From assembly GCA_963971305.1 (NCBI GenBank), contig OZ020314.1:806001-870000 (forward strand): a DNA stretch of 64,000 nt, written 5' to 3'. The notes beneath the pieces are model-generated. The model searched no databases. It was not told the DNA's origin and saw only the letters and a list, made by a program, of their open reading frames with translations. The DNA is from Arcuatula senhousia. Its lineage: Eukaryota > Mollusca > Bivalvia > Mytilida > Mytilidae. The position numbers and the translations under genes were made by a program. Positions 47,400 to 59,726 of this stretch are shown piece by piece; position 1 is the first letter of the stretch; every line of letters starts with the position of its first letter.

Positions 47400-49260
47400 A
47401 AAATTAAAAATCGAACCAGAAATTTATTTTAAATTATGATAACGGCCCCTTAGGTAATGAGCGAAAAAAAGGTGGGGGTAGCAAAAAATTATTCTTAAAT
47501 TTAGAATCGCTACTTGGCAAGGATGAACTTGTAAAAAAATTTTTTTAATCGGACCAGAAATTAAAAAGTTAGGATTTTGGCCCCTTTTTGTCCCTAATAA
47601 CATACATGTAACAGTAAAAAAGGGGACACAAAAATATATCTGCTACATGAAAAAGGGGTGGGGTTGCAAAAAATATTCTTCACAAATTTGGATTCACTAC
47701 TTGCCAAAAATAAACTTGCCAAAAAAAATTTCAAAAACAAACCAGAAATAAAAAAGTTTTGATTACAGCCCCTTTTGGCCCCTAATTACAAAACAAGTGA
47801 AAAAGGGGATGGTAACAAAAATTAATTCTCAAATTTGGATTCACTATCTAACAAGAATAAACTTGCAAAAAAAATTTCAAAATCGGACCACAAATAAACA
47901 AGAACAGATTCCAGGTCCCCCGCCCGTTGAACGTTATATTGTTGAAGGGGCATACTGACCTGAAAATCACTTACACCTTAGGGGACCCCTATAGGAGTCT
48001 GCATACAAAATTTCAGAACCCTAGGATTAGTAGTTACTGAGAAAAGTGTTACGAAAAATTTACCATTGAGCCTATGGGAGAAAAAATGACTAAGTCGTTA
48101 AACAGGAAGTAGATGTCAGACTGACCTGAAAATCACTTACACCTTAGGGGACCCCTATAGGAGTCTGCATACAAAATTTCAGAACCCTAGGATTAGTAGT
48201 TACTGAGAAAAGTGTTACGAAAAATTTACCATTGAGCCTATGGGAGAAAAAATGACTAAGTCGTTAAACAGGAAGTAGATGTCAGACTGACCTGAAAATC
48301 ACTTACACCTTAGGAGACCCCTATAGGAGTCTGCATACAAAATTTCATAACCCTAGGATTAGTAGTTACTGAGAAAAGTGTTACGAAAAATTTACCATTG
48401 AGCCTATGGGAGAAAAAATGACTAAGTCGTTAAACAGGAAGTAGATGTCAGACTGACCTGAAAATCACTTACACCTTAGGGGACCCCTATAGGAGTCTGC
48501 ATACAAAATTTCAGAACCCTAGGATAAGTAGTTACTGAGAAAAGTGTTACGAAAAAATTACCATTGAGCCTATGGGAGAAAAAATGACTAAGTCGTTAAA
48601 CAGGAAGTAGATGTCAGACTGACCTGAAAATCACTTACACCTTAGGGGACCCCTATAGGAGTCTGCATACAAAATTTCAGAACCCTAGGATTAGTAGTTA
48701 CTGAGAAAAGTGTTACGGAAAAAAGTGTGACGGACGCACGGACGGACGGACGCACGGACGGACGGACACCGGCATTTCCAAGTCCCCGCTCCGCGTTGCG
48801 GCGGGGGACAAAAAGTTTTGATTACGGCACCTTTTGGCCCCTAATTACAAAACAAGTGAAAAAGGGGATGGTCACAAAAATTAATTCTTAATTTTGTATT
48901 TGCTATTTGACAAGAACAAACATGCAGAAAAAAATTTCAAAATCGGACTACAAATAAAAAAATTATTATTTTGGCCCCTTTTGGTCCCTAATTACACAAT
49001 GGTAAAAAGGGGGTGCAAAAATTCATCAGGTTCATTCTTTTATTGTAAGAAACATTCTTGACTTTCACAGCAATAAGCCGACTAGGACCAAAGTTATGGT
49101 GGAAACAAATAAAATATTTGATTTTTTTGCCCCTTTTGGGTCCTTAATTTCGAAACAAAAAAAGGGAGGACCCCAAAATCAATCCCATTCATCCTTGTAT
49201 GGTAAGAAACATCACTGTCAAATTTCATAGCAATCGGATAGCTAGAACTAAAGTTATTGT
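47400..49260 (+). repeat. Composite dispersed repeat, ~150-bp CCCCTTTTGGCCCC units, interrupted
   Basis: Units with AATTAAAAAGTTAGGATTTT/GGCCCCTTTTTGTCCC-type blocks recur near 47540, 47760, 48830, 48970 and 49120. It ends with CAATCGGATAGCTAGAACTA (49227-), the piece also seen at 1570 and in the 85-bp satellite. It is interrupted at about 47900-48810 by another element. Confidence 0.7.
47900..48811 (+). mobile_element. 0.9-kb nested element with 166-bp tandem units and GC hairpin end
   Basis: CTGACCTGAAAATCACTTAC recurs at 47955, 48121, 48287, 48453 and 48619, exactly 166 bp apart and almost identical. It ends in GGACGGACGCACGGACGG-type runs and the hairpin CCCCGCTCCGCGTTGCGGCG. Host-repeat sequence (ATAAA..AAAAGTTTTGATTACGG) resumes on both sides. 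Confidence 0.75.
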
Positions 49261-49315
49261 GGAAACAAACTAGAGGCTCCCAGGAGCCTGAATCGCTCAC
49301 CTGATCTCTAATGTC

Positions 49316-52300
49316 AAAGTTTGAATAATAGTAGAGTAGACGGCACCTTGATTTTAAAAATTTAATGTCCCCACCGAACATACTCGCATATTATATATCG
49401 TTGGAAAGAGCAGGACCTGAGCTATTGAAATATGCTTGTCGTAAGAATCAGAGCTGGTCGAGTTTTCAGAAATTCAAGGTCAAAGGTCAATAGGCGAAAA
49501 CAACTAAAAGAACAACCGTAAAAGTGTTTTTCATTTCCGTATTTATTTGTGGTCAAAATTGAAACAACTGATCGGAAATATATGATATAATGTCTAAACA
49601 AATATTTTAATTGAAAAAGTTTCGATTGTACTACCGTTTATCATTAATAATTTAATAAATTTACATGAAGGTCGAATTTCCCCCCTTTTTGTAGAAGAAT
49701 TTTCTGCGCTATTATTTTTTAATTCAAATATAATTTTCTGTTTTTGTTTCAAGTTTGTCTTACAGTAAACATACCAAATATGTTTTCTAAAATGTTATTT
49801 GGCCATGTAATCATTAAAAACTGTGTTTAAGAGATCCTTAAAAAGGGGGTATATTATGAACAATAGAGTAAAACAAACCTTCTAAACTAAGTTGACACAT
49901 TGTGAAAGGTTCTAATGCTTTTTACCATTTATCTCAATACATTTAGGGCAAGTAAGGTTTATAGGCCTACTTTATTCGTTTTTTAGGACTTCAAGCCTTA
50001 TAATGTAATCGTTCACACTCCTGTCCAAAATACCAGGGGCGCCAATATAGAATGACTGATAATACCTACAGAACTTTATAGAATTTGATTAAAGTTACAC
50101 ATAATATTTTGAATATTACACCATTGATTGTTGAATACGAAAATTTTTAATTCGAGTCTAATTAGGCGTTTACTCGCGTGAAAACAGGGACTTTGCATAT
50201 TTGAACGAAGGTGTACCTTTCTTGTAACCGCTATTGCTTCTATATTATTGCAAAAATCTCGCTGAAAATTTCACACAAATGTGGTCGCATGTTGTTATTT
50301 TTGTTTTTACCTATAAGATTTTGATAAGAATTATAAAAGGGGACGTTAATAAGCGAAACAAGTGTTTTGTCATCCATACACAGAATGTGTTATTTTACTC
50401 ATATCGCCAATTTTTTCCTTTGAACCATCTTTGTTTTTTTTCGAAATTCGGGTAGTTTCTTTTCCTCAATGTGTAATTGTAATAATTATGCTTTAGATTG
50501 TATCTAGAAAATCTTTGTGGTTTTAAACTGACTAAAACTTAACAAGCCACCCAAGGACCGTACAGTTCTAATCCAGCACGGAATCGCCATCTGTGCTAAA
50601 AAATTCATAAAACTTGGGCAAAAGTATTGTTACATATTGTAGTTCAACATATCTATTTACCTTATTCATTGAATGAAAAATAAGGATTCGCCATAGTAAA
50701 GTAAGGAAATTTGTAGGCTAAGGTGAGGGGGGTACCCTACTCTTAGCCTCAACAACTCCTTTATAACTGCTTCAAGTTTCACAAAACTTTACAGAATCTT
50801 TCTCACATAATGATACTTCCATTTTAAAACTTTATTTTGTATAAAACCTGCTAAAAAGTGTTTGTAGTTCGGTAATATATCGTATTTTTTATTTCTGGTC
50901 ATGAAGAAAACCCAGATAATTTTCGCTTTATCTCATTAACGACTATTACAAATATGATAATTTTTTGACAAAATCTTGGTAAATTATTTTGATTCACAGA
51001 TTATGATTATTTTTTTGTTCAATCTCGAATTGAGCGATTCTTACAACAAATCATTCAAGAATGGCTTTTGGAAACAAGGGCACTAATTGCAATTGTCCTG
51101 ATAAACGTTAACTAATGCTTGAACATTAACGAAATGTCTAATAATTTTTTTATTTTATATAGTGTCATAATTCCCTTTGTGATCACATGATGTTCAGTAA
51201 AACATGGAATAGCCATTTTTTAACTAGAAGTACAAGTCTGTTATTCACAACTTTTTATTTTTTTTTCTTGAAACTTAATGAAACTTTCGCAAAATCTTTT
51301 TAACAAATTGTCTTTATGTATCTGATGTTAAACAAGAACTGCGAGAAAGCTCACTGATGATTCCCCCGCTTCATAATGGAATCTATATGTAGAAAAAAAA
51401 TAAAGTTCGATTATCTCGCTTGACTGATATCCAAAATCAAAAACAAGTTTCATCGGTGGTTAAGTTCGATCAAAAACCATTGGCCAGTAACGAAGAAATT
51501 GTACTAAAAAGATTTATTTAAAAAAATATCTTCTTTGAAAGATACCACAGTGCAATTTTTAACACTATACCTCAAAATCCAAAAGGTGCTTAAGAAGAAA
51601 TTGTGCTTAAAAGAAAGGTGCACATAGTCCGACAGACAGAATGGTCATTATCCTAAATTCTTCATTTTTTTGCAATTCAATTTGGATTTTTATAGTCGTG
51701 ACTATAACGGAATACTCCTCTGCAGTGACTGTGTTCCATGGGTCATCGAGCCCATGACACAACACCGCCAGTGTAAGCTGCTCGAGCGAACACGGTACGA
51801 AAACCATCGTTTTTACTGGAACAGTGCCCGTCTTGCACCACGCGGAAGTACTGGTCGGAATTTGCAAGATTTTTTTTGTCTTTAACTCTCAAACTATATA
51901 CTTTTTGAATATTATTCGCTCCTCTTTAAACCTGAAAATATAAAGGTGTATTTCTCAAATCTTCAAAACCATTAAACATAGCATCTGAGCTTTATAGAGA
52001 AAAAAAAGTACATGAGTGAAATACCTAAAAAAGAAACGTACACTTCAAAACCAATTAAAAATAGCATTAAGAAGGGTATTTTTACCAACAGTGCGCATTA
52101 TGATTGTCGGCTCTTCTGATACAGCTTGAAAAATAATGCATTTGTCCCAATCGTGTGAATAACACCCCCTTTTTGAGCTTGATGGCCCAATTCTAACAGG
52201 ACTACTAACTGAATTCATTGATTACGGTGCTTTTGACCTTTGAAATATGAAGACACAAGAAAACGAGGAAATTCGAATGGAAATCAACACAATAACAAAT

Positions 52301-52993
52301 TAACAAATCAAAACCACACAAAAAACACAAAAAATATCGTTATTTGAAACAAAACTTGCATTTTAGAAATACACGATTTGCATTTAACTAGAGTGTAAAA
52401 GACGAATCAAACACGGAATTTAGGTTTCCGGACCACAATTGACAAATTTAAAATAATAGTTTTTCCTCGTTAAAATCAAAACTATTCGTCCTATTGCTAT
52501 AAAAATTTGGGAACAATTAGTTTGTAGATGTGTCAATACGCCATATAAGTTTCGATAATGATGCTTAAAGAGTTTTAAAATGGTTAGTTAAAATCGCCTT
52601 GATTTTGCTAATATTTTAGACGTTTTTCAAATCGTAATTTGAATACAAAGATGCATCCTCTAAGTAAACCTACTAAATTGGTAGTCAAGAAATGTCTATT
52701 TTGTAGGTAATTAATGCAAAATCAACGTGAAAATCTTTTTATCTGCTTTGAATATGATGTTTTATAGTCATACTATGAGACAGTTGATCGAGGGTACCCC
52801 TATTTAACGTAATATTTAGAAAAACTCGACCATACGAACTTCTTACGACAAGTAAAAAATCAAACTAGAAGCGTGTACCTTTCATTTAAGCCCAAAATCA
52901 GCAGTATGTTCTTTCGGGACATTAAACTTTTAAATAAAGCGTCTTTTTTGCATTCCGTCTACTCTACTATAAATTTCACAAACTTTCAAGTAT
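49316..52993. mobile_element. 3.7-kb element with long degenerate inverted ends
   Basis: TAGTAGAGTAGACGG at 49329 is inverted as CCGTCTACTCTACTA at 52957-52971. Matching continues inward: AAAAATTTAATGTCCC, GAACATACT, CTTGTCGTAAGAA and GGTCGAGTTTT all reappear inverted between 52800 and 52950. About 135 bp of inverted end; no transposase frame recognised, so decayed or non-autonomous. Confidence 0.6.
51728..51870 (+). repeat. Dispersed repeat family H, second copy
   Basis: CACCGCCAGTGTAAGCTGCT and AAGTACTGGTCGGAATTTGC match the inverted copy at 9866-9992. It lies inside the 49.3-53.0 kb element. Confidence 0.65.
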
Positions 52994-53074
52994 ACAAAGT
53001 TGCAAAACAATCCTTTCAGTGGTTTCAGAGAAGATTTTTGGAAATCAGTTTAACATGTTTAAATTAAAAGAAAA

Positions 53075-53660
53075 ATAAAGAAGGAATGTGTCCATGGGAC
53101 ACAGATGCCCCCGCTAGGCCCCAAACAGGAAGTTGATGTCTGACAGACCTGAAAGTCGCTAAGGACACACAGTTTGTGATAATGAACCATCCTACCAAGT
53201 TTCAAATCATTCTCATGTACGGTTCCTGAGAAAAGCTTGACGGAAATTTTCAAAGTCATGTTCACACATTTTCACATCAGCCTAAGTCCCAAACAGGAAG
53301 TAGATGTCCAACAGGTCTGAAAATTGCTTAGGACGTATAGTTTGTCATACTAAACCATCCTACCAAGTTTGAAGTTATTCTCATGTACAGTTCCTGAGAA
53401 AAGCTTGACGAAAATTTTCATAGTCATGGTTACATATTTTCACATTCGTCTAAGTCCCAAACAGGAAGTAGATGTCCAACAGGTCTGCAAATTGCTTAGG
53501 ACATACAGTTTGTCCTACTGAACAATCCTACCAAGTTTCAAATCATTCTCATTTACGGTTCCTGAGAAAAGCTTGACGGAAATTTCGTACGGACGGATGT
53601 ACGTACGGACGGACATGAGTAAAACTTAATGCCCCCCCGACATGTCGTCGCGGGGGCATA
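53075..53660 (+). repeat. Dispersed repeat family B, best copy, 168-bp units
   Basis: AAACAGGAAGT at 53123, 53291 and 53459 (168 bp each). It starts AAAATAAAGAAGGAATGTGT and ends ACGGACGGATGTACGTACGG then the hairpin CCCCCCGACATGTCGTCGCG. The hairpin-ended, tandem-unit design parallels the 47.9-kb element. Confidence 0.85.
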
Positions 53661-54530
53661 AAAACAGTTAAAGGGCAATAACTCCTGTGAGGACCTTTTG
53701 ATGCTGAACAAGAAAAGTGCTTCGGATTTTCTCTATCTCTTATATTTTCGAGTTATAAGCCAAAAACAATGGTCTGACCCCCCCTGTTCTTTTTTTAGCA
53801 ATGGCGGCCAAGTTGGTTGGTTGACATGTATATAATTCACAAACTTTGTAGAGGGCATCCTAAAGATCAAGTGTACTAAGTTTCAAAGCAATCCCTTCAG
53901 TGGTTTCAGAGAAAAAGATTTTTGAAAATCAGTTAAAATTAATGGAAAAAACAGTTAAAGGGGAATAACTCTTAAATGGCTGATCTGACAATTTTGACCC
54001 TGAATCATTTTTGTAGATCTGACTAAGCTGAACAATTATGCAATGCTTACTTTTCCTCTAGCTCTAACGGTTTTCAAGATATTGTCGAAAAACTGCAAAA
54101 ATGGTCAATTTTGACGATTAAAGGGCAATAATTCCTATAAAGAGTTGTTTCACAATTTTGATTCATTGGAGAGATTTAAAGCTTTTGATGCAGAACATAA
54201 AAGGTTGCTTCGGATTTTCTCTATCTCTTATACTTTTCGAGTTATAAGCCAAAAACAATGGTCTGACCCCCTGTTCTATTTTTAGCAATGGCGGCCAAGT
54301 TGGTTGGTTGACATGTACATGATGTATATAATTCACAAACTTGGTAGAGGACATCCTTAAGATCAAATGTACCAAGTTTCAAAGCAATCCCTTCTGTGGT
54401 TTCAGAGAAGATTTTTGAAAATCAGTTAAAATTAATGGAAAAAAAAACAGTTAAAGGGAATAACTCTTAAATGGCTGATCTGACAATTTTGACCCTGAAA
54501 TCATTTTTGTAGATCTGAATACAAGAATAC
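53660..54530 (+). repeat. Dispersed repeat family A, tandem copies
   Basis: AACAGTTAAAGGGCAATAAC, TAGCAATGGCGGCCAAGTTG and TTTCAAAGCAATCCCTTC recur (second copy about 500 bp on), both with AGATTTTTGAAAATCAGTTA. Confidence 0.8.
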
Positions 54531-55411
54531 AAGTTTATTTGACCAATCATGGGCCCCCAAGGGGCAAAAACCGTACAAATGTTTATTTATGACAGAATAT
54601 ACATGAAGACATATAAGTCTTTTTTTTTTGTAAATTTCCTAATGATTTTTACTATAGATCTTAAGTTTTATATTTAAGCCCAATATGAAAGGATACAAAT
54701 CTTTAATTATTAATTATTGATTTTCAATTAAAAAAACTTACTGCGCAGGATAGAATTTTGAGAAAATTTACTGAGCAGATTAGCTGTAATTTTGCAGTAC
54801 AATAACATGTGGTAGTTATTATGACTGTTTTACCAAATAACACACATTTGTTATCCTAGACCATGGTTTCCAACAAATCACATATGTATGTTATTGTAAG
54901 GGCAGACGACTCTTAATATTATGGTTTAATAACAAATGGTTGTGATTTTCTGTAATAACTTAAATAAGTTACGCCCCTGACTGCTGTTTTTGAGTCGAGA
55001 AACTGTATTCTATTCTTTATACCATGTATACTGAAATTACTAAGTGGGTGATTGCAATGGTTTCTTTCTTCATGTACATGATGTAGTTTGTCAATAAATT
55101 ATAAATAAAAAAAATTTTCAAGTCAAAAACGAACAGGAATTTGAACTATCTAACGAACCCCAAACTGATAGATAATTAACTAAATTGATGTTGTGATACT
55201 CTTATCATGTTTTCATTATTAGCTGATCAAAGGAAGTTGGATCATAAAAAAACACTGACCTGGGACTAGATTTGCTAACACGGGTAATAAAACAGCTGTG
55301 TCTCAGAGTTACTTCACGGTGTTACACCCTAACTCTACTGTGTCGATTGTGGTGAATTGCGGTGTTACACCCGAAATCCACTGTGCTGGTTGCGAAAATT
55401 GCAGTGATTAG
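54531..55411. other. No gene seen
   Basis: AT-rich; GGGCCCCCAAGGGGC near 54549 may be the tail of another dispersed repeat. Confidence 0.4.
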
Positions 55412-55790
55412 TTTAAACATGCTTAATGCTTATGTAAATCCCTCTCCAGCTAGCAGTTTGCGAGTGTGGCCTTTGCAGTGGCCCCCATTGAGCCTACTCT
55501 TATCGAACTCTACAAAGGGGTCTTTAACACATGTAACATGCATGGGGTATTGCTCTCCACATACACGGGACAACCTTTTATCGTCCCATCCGAAGGACTA
55601 GCATCGTTTCTTGAGACCATCCTCGCAAATGGTGTCAAGAGAGAGTCGGAAAATTGGTTCTTGAAATTTTCACCCCGGACGAGGATCGAACCACAAACCT
55701 TGGTGTTACAGTACAAACAGGGACTTATTTCTATGATTGTCTTTGAGAGACAGCCATGTCTGACATGTCTCATACCCTGCCTGACAAAAG
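55412..55790 (-). repeat. tRNA-derived SINE, second copy
   Basis: Minus strand: B box GGTTCGATCCTCG (about 55692-55680), TGAAAATTTCAAGAACCAAT, CTAGTCCTTCGGATGGGACG, GAGTAGGCTCAATGGGGGCC, GGAGAGGGATTTACATAAGC. Same order as 1203-1524 with a small insertion. Confidence 0.72.
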
Positions 55791-55904
55791 CAATAAAATT
55801 TTTATATCCTAGGCCTGCTGTTTTCATACTCCAAGTGAACAGGAAAAGGGTAATAAATTTGTCACCATGTCACACTTACCTGTAAAATTTATGTACCTTA
55901 ATAC

Positions 55905-56110
55905 TTTTAGCCGGATTTCACGGAGTGAAAAATACGGGTTATAAAATGGTGAATGTCGGGCGGGCGGGGGAAAATTTTTCGTAACAGTTTTCTCAGCAAC
56001 TACTAATCACAGCCACTTGATATTTGGTATACAGCATCAGGGTGGGGTCCCATAACGTGGGATGCGATTTAGGTCTGTCGCTCACCTACTTCCTGTTTAA
56101 CAAAATCCGG
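55905..56110 (+). repeat. Dispersed repeat family D, partial copy
   Basis: GAATGTCGGGCGGGCGGGGG, CGTAACAGTTTTCTCAGCAA, TTGATATTTGGTATACAGCA and CTACTTCCTGTTTAAC match 15155-15480. Confidence 0.65.
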
Positions 56111-56227
56111 CCATTTTTGACTGACTTTGACAGATTTTTTTTATCATTATAACAAAAAAGTGTTTATTTCATTAACTTTTTAATATTAATTCATGTCATG
56201 GTTTTTAATTCATTTCTTGAGGACACA

Positions 56228-57059
56228 GGGGCCTTATTTTCGAAGCTTTCTTAGGACTAAGTAACAGCTTAGCAGCCTCCTAAACCACATCTTAGTCCTA
56301 AGTCAAATTTTCGTACGCGTCTCAAATTACAGATTTCCTAAAGTTCATCCTAAATTTAGGAGGACAAATAAGGTGACTTAGGAATTTCCTAATTTTTGAA
56401 AATCCTAATTTTGTATAAAATACGGCTTTGCGATAATTTTTTTTGTGGTCTGTGGTTCCAAAATTTATCGATTTGCATATACATGAACTTTCCTGCACAT
56501 TGCTTGCTTTTAGAAAATCTTTAAAATTTGCGGAGAAAGCCAATTGGCATTTCGCTATCATAATTTTACCAAAATAAGGCAAAGTTGCTTCTCATTTCAT
56601 GCTGAATGATATTAACTGAGCGATCATAAACCTCAATCCTTTTTTTTATAATACAGGAGGTGATTAGATCTTGTAAAAGTTGCAATCAGTCAACACGTGG
56701 TCTTAAGTTCAACTCATTCTTTTATATTATTCAAAACAACTACTTTCAACAGTTTAAATAATTGATTTCTTTAAAGCTATTTCAATGCCTATTGTTTGTA
56801 AATACAAGTGAAAAATAAATAATTTTAAAAAAAACATGCGTTTTCATTTTTATTTAAAACATAACATTAACAATAAAACTTATATTGCTTAATTAAGAAA
56901 TTTGTTATAACAAAGATAAGAGTACCTAGCTGTGAAACGTCTAAGAAGGCTTCGGTACGACTGCTGAGACGTTCCTTAGAAGGTTCCTAAGATCTTCCTA
57001 AATCAAATGCTGAGACGTACCTTAGGAATTTCCTAGGAAAGTTTCGAAAATAAGGCCCC
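56228..57059. mobile_element. 832-bp inverted-repeat element
   Basis: Left GGGGCCTTATTTTCGAAGCT and right AGTTTCGAAAATAAGGCCCC are inverted, continuing into TTTCTTAGGA/TCCTAGGAAA. The right part has three CTTAGGAATT/CCTAAG-type repeats. No coding capacity; no clear target duplication. Confidence 0.75.
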
Positions 57060-57474
57060 AGGTGAATAAGAAAATGGTCATAAATATGTCATATTGTCAC
57101 ATTTACCTGAATTGGTTTTTTTATAGAAACTTAAAGAATAATTCTTTAAAAAATAATATATAAAATTGATTGAATATGAAAAAATAATTTCAGTAAGAAT
57201 ACATATAGAAAACACATTATATGCATCTACATGTGTACAAATTCAACTAAGTTTAATAAATTTATAAATAAAAAATATTGTAAATTATTTTATGAATTTC
57301 TGATTTTCAACAATATTTAAAAAACAATTACTTATAATTTTAAAATAATATTTTCTAAACAAAAATTTCCTTAACATGTTTATAATTGTTAAAGTGTTAC
57401 TATCTTATTGAACAATCATTTCAATTAAATTGTAGGATTTATGCATGATCATTTTGCAACCACTTCATGCTGTT

Positions 57475-57625
57475 TTATTACCCTGTCTCTGAGAGGCAGA
57501 TGTCTGATTTCCTGTCTGACATCAAAAGTTAGACACTGTCTCTGAGAGGCATCTTTCACAATAAGTCCCTGTTTGTACTGTAGTAGCCCGACGCATTAAC
57601 CACTACACCACCGGCTCTCAGTGTT
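57475..57625 (-). repeat. SINE head with A-box half of a tRNA-like sequence
   Basis: Minus strand GAGCCGGTGGTGTAGTGGTT then AATGCGTCGGGCTACTACAG fits a tRNA 5' half (A box TGGTGTAGTGG). CAGTACAAACAGGGACTTAT also occurs at 55713-55732. Confidence 0.6.
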
Positions 57626-58403
57626 TCACTGAAATTTAAACATGTTACATTGAAATTTCCCCAAAAATAACAATAGAGAACTAATTTGCATTGATCTAAC
57701 TGTATCTGTTAATTGTTCTATGTCCAGAAAAGGATCTTTCAATGATAATTTAGGGATTGGTTTAAAATGATAGGGTGAAGGTTGGGCCCAAAAAAGCTAG
57801 TTTAACCCTGCCACATATTATATTTGCCTGTCCTAAGCCAGGAATCTTTGACAAAGCTTTCATTTGTACTTGTCTTTTTGATGTTTTATGTTCCTTGATT
57901 AAGAAGCGGGTCTATCTGTGACTATTTCAGGACTGGATTTGAATTATATGCATTTTATTTAGACTATGGGCCAATTGCAGAACCGCAAGCAGTGCCAAAT
58001 AACCTCATTGAAGACTGCTGGCGGTTGTCCATTGTGGTTTTTCTGAATTGTCGCTTGATTGAGGGCTGTGTCGTGTACACTTATTCCACATCTCATTATT
58101 TTCTATTTGAAACTTCTTCATTGTATTTTCAGCATTTCAGTCTTGGGCCAATGCAAGATGTCGCGCAGTGACATCTGGTCATGTTGAAGACTGCTGCATG
58201 TTTTCAAATTCCCGTTTCTTTATGTTGGTTGAGTCTCGTATAAGCATTCCACAGGTCAGAACCGATATGACAAGCCAAGACTGCCCAGTAATGAATATTT
58301 TAAATAGTGAATTATTGATTAATATGAACTTGTGTGTCGTGTTCTTTGTCTTTGATTAGACTGTCTTATAGCATTAGTAAATAGAAAATGATGGATTATT
58401 ACA
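57626..58403. other. No gene seen; minor repeat similarity
   Basis: TGTGTCGTGTACACTTATTC (58068-) resembles TGTGTCGTGTACACCTATTC at 31019. A 63-codon frame at 58168-58359 is unsupported. Confidence 0.4.
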
Positions 58404-58581
58404 AAATGAGTATGCCTGGCTTGATCTATTTTAATAAGTGTACCAGGAAATTTTTATCGAAAACGAAAGTAGATTCGTTTTTTTTTTTATTACAGTGATA
58501 AACGGAAAAAAGTGACATTGTCAGTGTAAGAAATATGTTCTTTAACACGGATTAAGATTTCACTTGATTTATAATTACCTT
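58404..58581 (+). repeat. Dispersed repeat family G, copy cut by the LTR element
   Basis: Matches 6265-6440 up to ACCTTT, where the LTR begins. Confidence 0.8.
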
Positions 58582-59254
58582 TGTTCTGTCACACTTTTTG
58601 TGTTCCAGTTGTTATATATATTTTTATAGTTATTTTCTTCATCATTTGTGAAATTGGATAACTTCAACTAACACCGTTTCCAACTCCTGTTTGGACTTTG
58701 AACACTTCTCTAGATTTTTCGTCTCCTACATCATTAATCCGCGAGAGAACCCTAATGAAAGGATATTAGACCGTTTCCTTCCCCTTTGTTCAGTTCTCCG
58801 CTCGCCATTTTGAAGGAAAGGCAAACAGGACGCGCTCTGTAATTTGTGGCAACCACAGCGTGAGTAAAGAACAATCAGTGTTTTAAATTGATCGTTTAAC
58901 TTCTCTTTTTCACAAACGTTACTTTATTCTATTTGGATGGATTCTAAATTTAACCAGTTGGTGAAACCAAGCATTGGACCAGACGAAGGGAATTTCCCGT
59001 AAATTTATAAACAATATCTGGACATTTAATCTTAAATTATGCTATGTTTATGTAAAATTTCATTGTATCTCACTTATCTATGATCCCCCTTTACAGTTTG
59101 ACTACGAACTTTAACGTTTTTACATGTACTTTGTAACCTTAATTTGTCCCCCTTTATTTTCAGTATTTTACCACTACATCTGATTGTCTGTTGCTGCTTA
59201 AAATAAAACGTCGACCATAGACTAAGTTATTTTTCCAAGGCCCAACAACTTTCA
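58582..59254 (+). repeat. 5' LTR
   Basis: Begins TGTTCTGTCAC and is taken to end CAACAACTTTCA (TG...CA), 673 bp. An AATAAA at 59202-59207 is a plausible polyadenylation signal in the LTR. Confidence 0.9.
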
Positions 59255-59255
59255 G

Positions 59256-59273
59256 TGGTTCGTCTATCCGGGA
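59256..59273 (+). promoter_or_regulatory. Putative primer binding site
   Basis: TGGTTCGTCTATCCGGGA starts two bases after the LTR; its complement ends in CCA as a tRNA 3' end should. Which tRNA was not determined. Confidence 0.6.
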
Positions 59274-59726
59274 GAGCCGGAATAGTAAAATAGCTCCGTA
59301 CAACGCCAGTTACAGAAGTGTCACTGCAGTCTACGCCAGGAGACGTCCATAGAAGACCAGCAAAGAACTGTATCCTTCTATACAAAACTTATATTAGCTC
59401 TCGCAAGAGAGACGCACCATTTTCTTGGTTCTTGTAGTGTGCTGCGGCCGTAGAAGCGCCCACACACTAACCCTTTGAGACACTTCACACCACCTGGTCT
59501 GGGTAAATAATAAACCCAGCTCAGTTTTTCCTTAACTGAAGAAGCTAGATAGAATACCGTGATATAACGTGTTTTACACGTACAAAATCACAAACCACAG
59601 CTAGTGCCAAGCCAGATAGCACACATACGTTTTTTAAACGTTATTTTATAAAACTCAGCTGGTAAACAAATAAACAGTCAAATCACACTTTCGAGATTTT
59701 TCTCGTAACAACAAAGTGATTGTGAC

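Noticed and set aside
47900..48811. Helitron
   Set aside because: A hairpin is present near the end, but no TC/CTRR termini or A-T insertion context could be shown.
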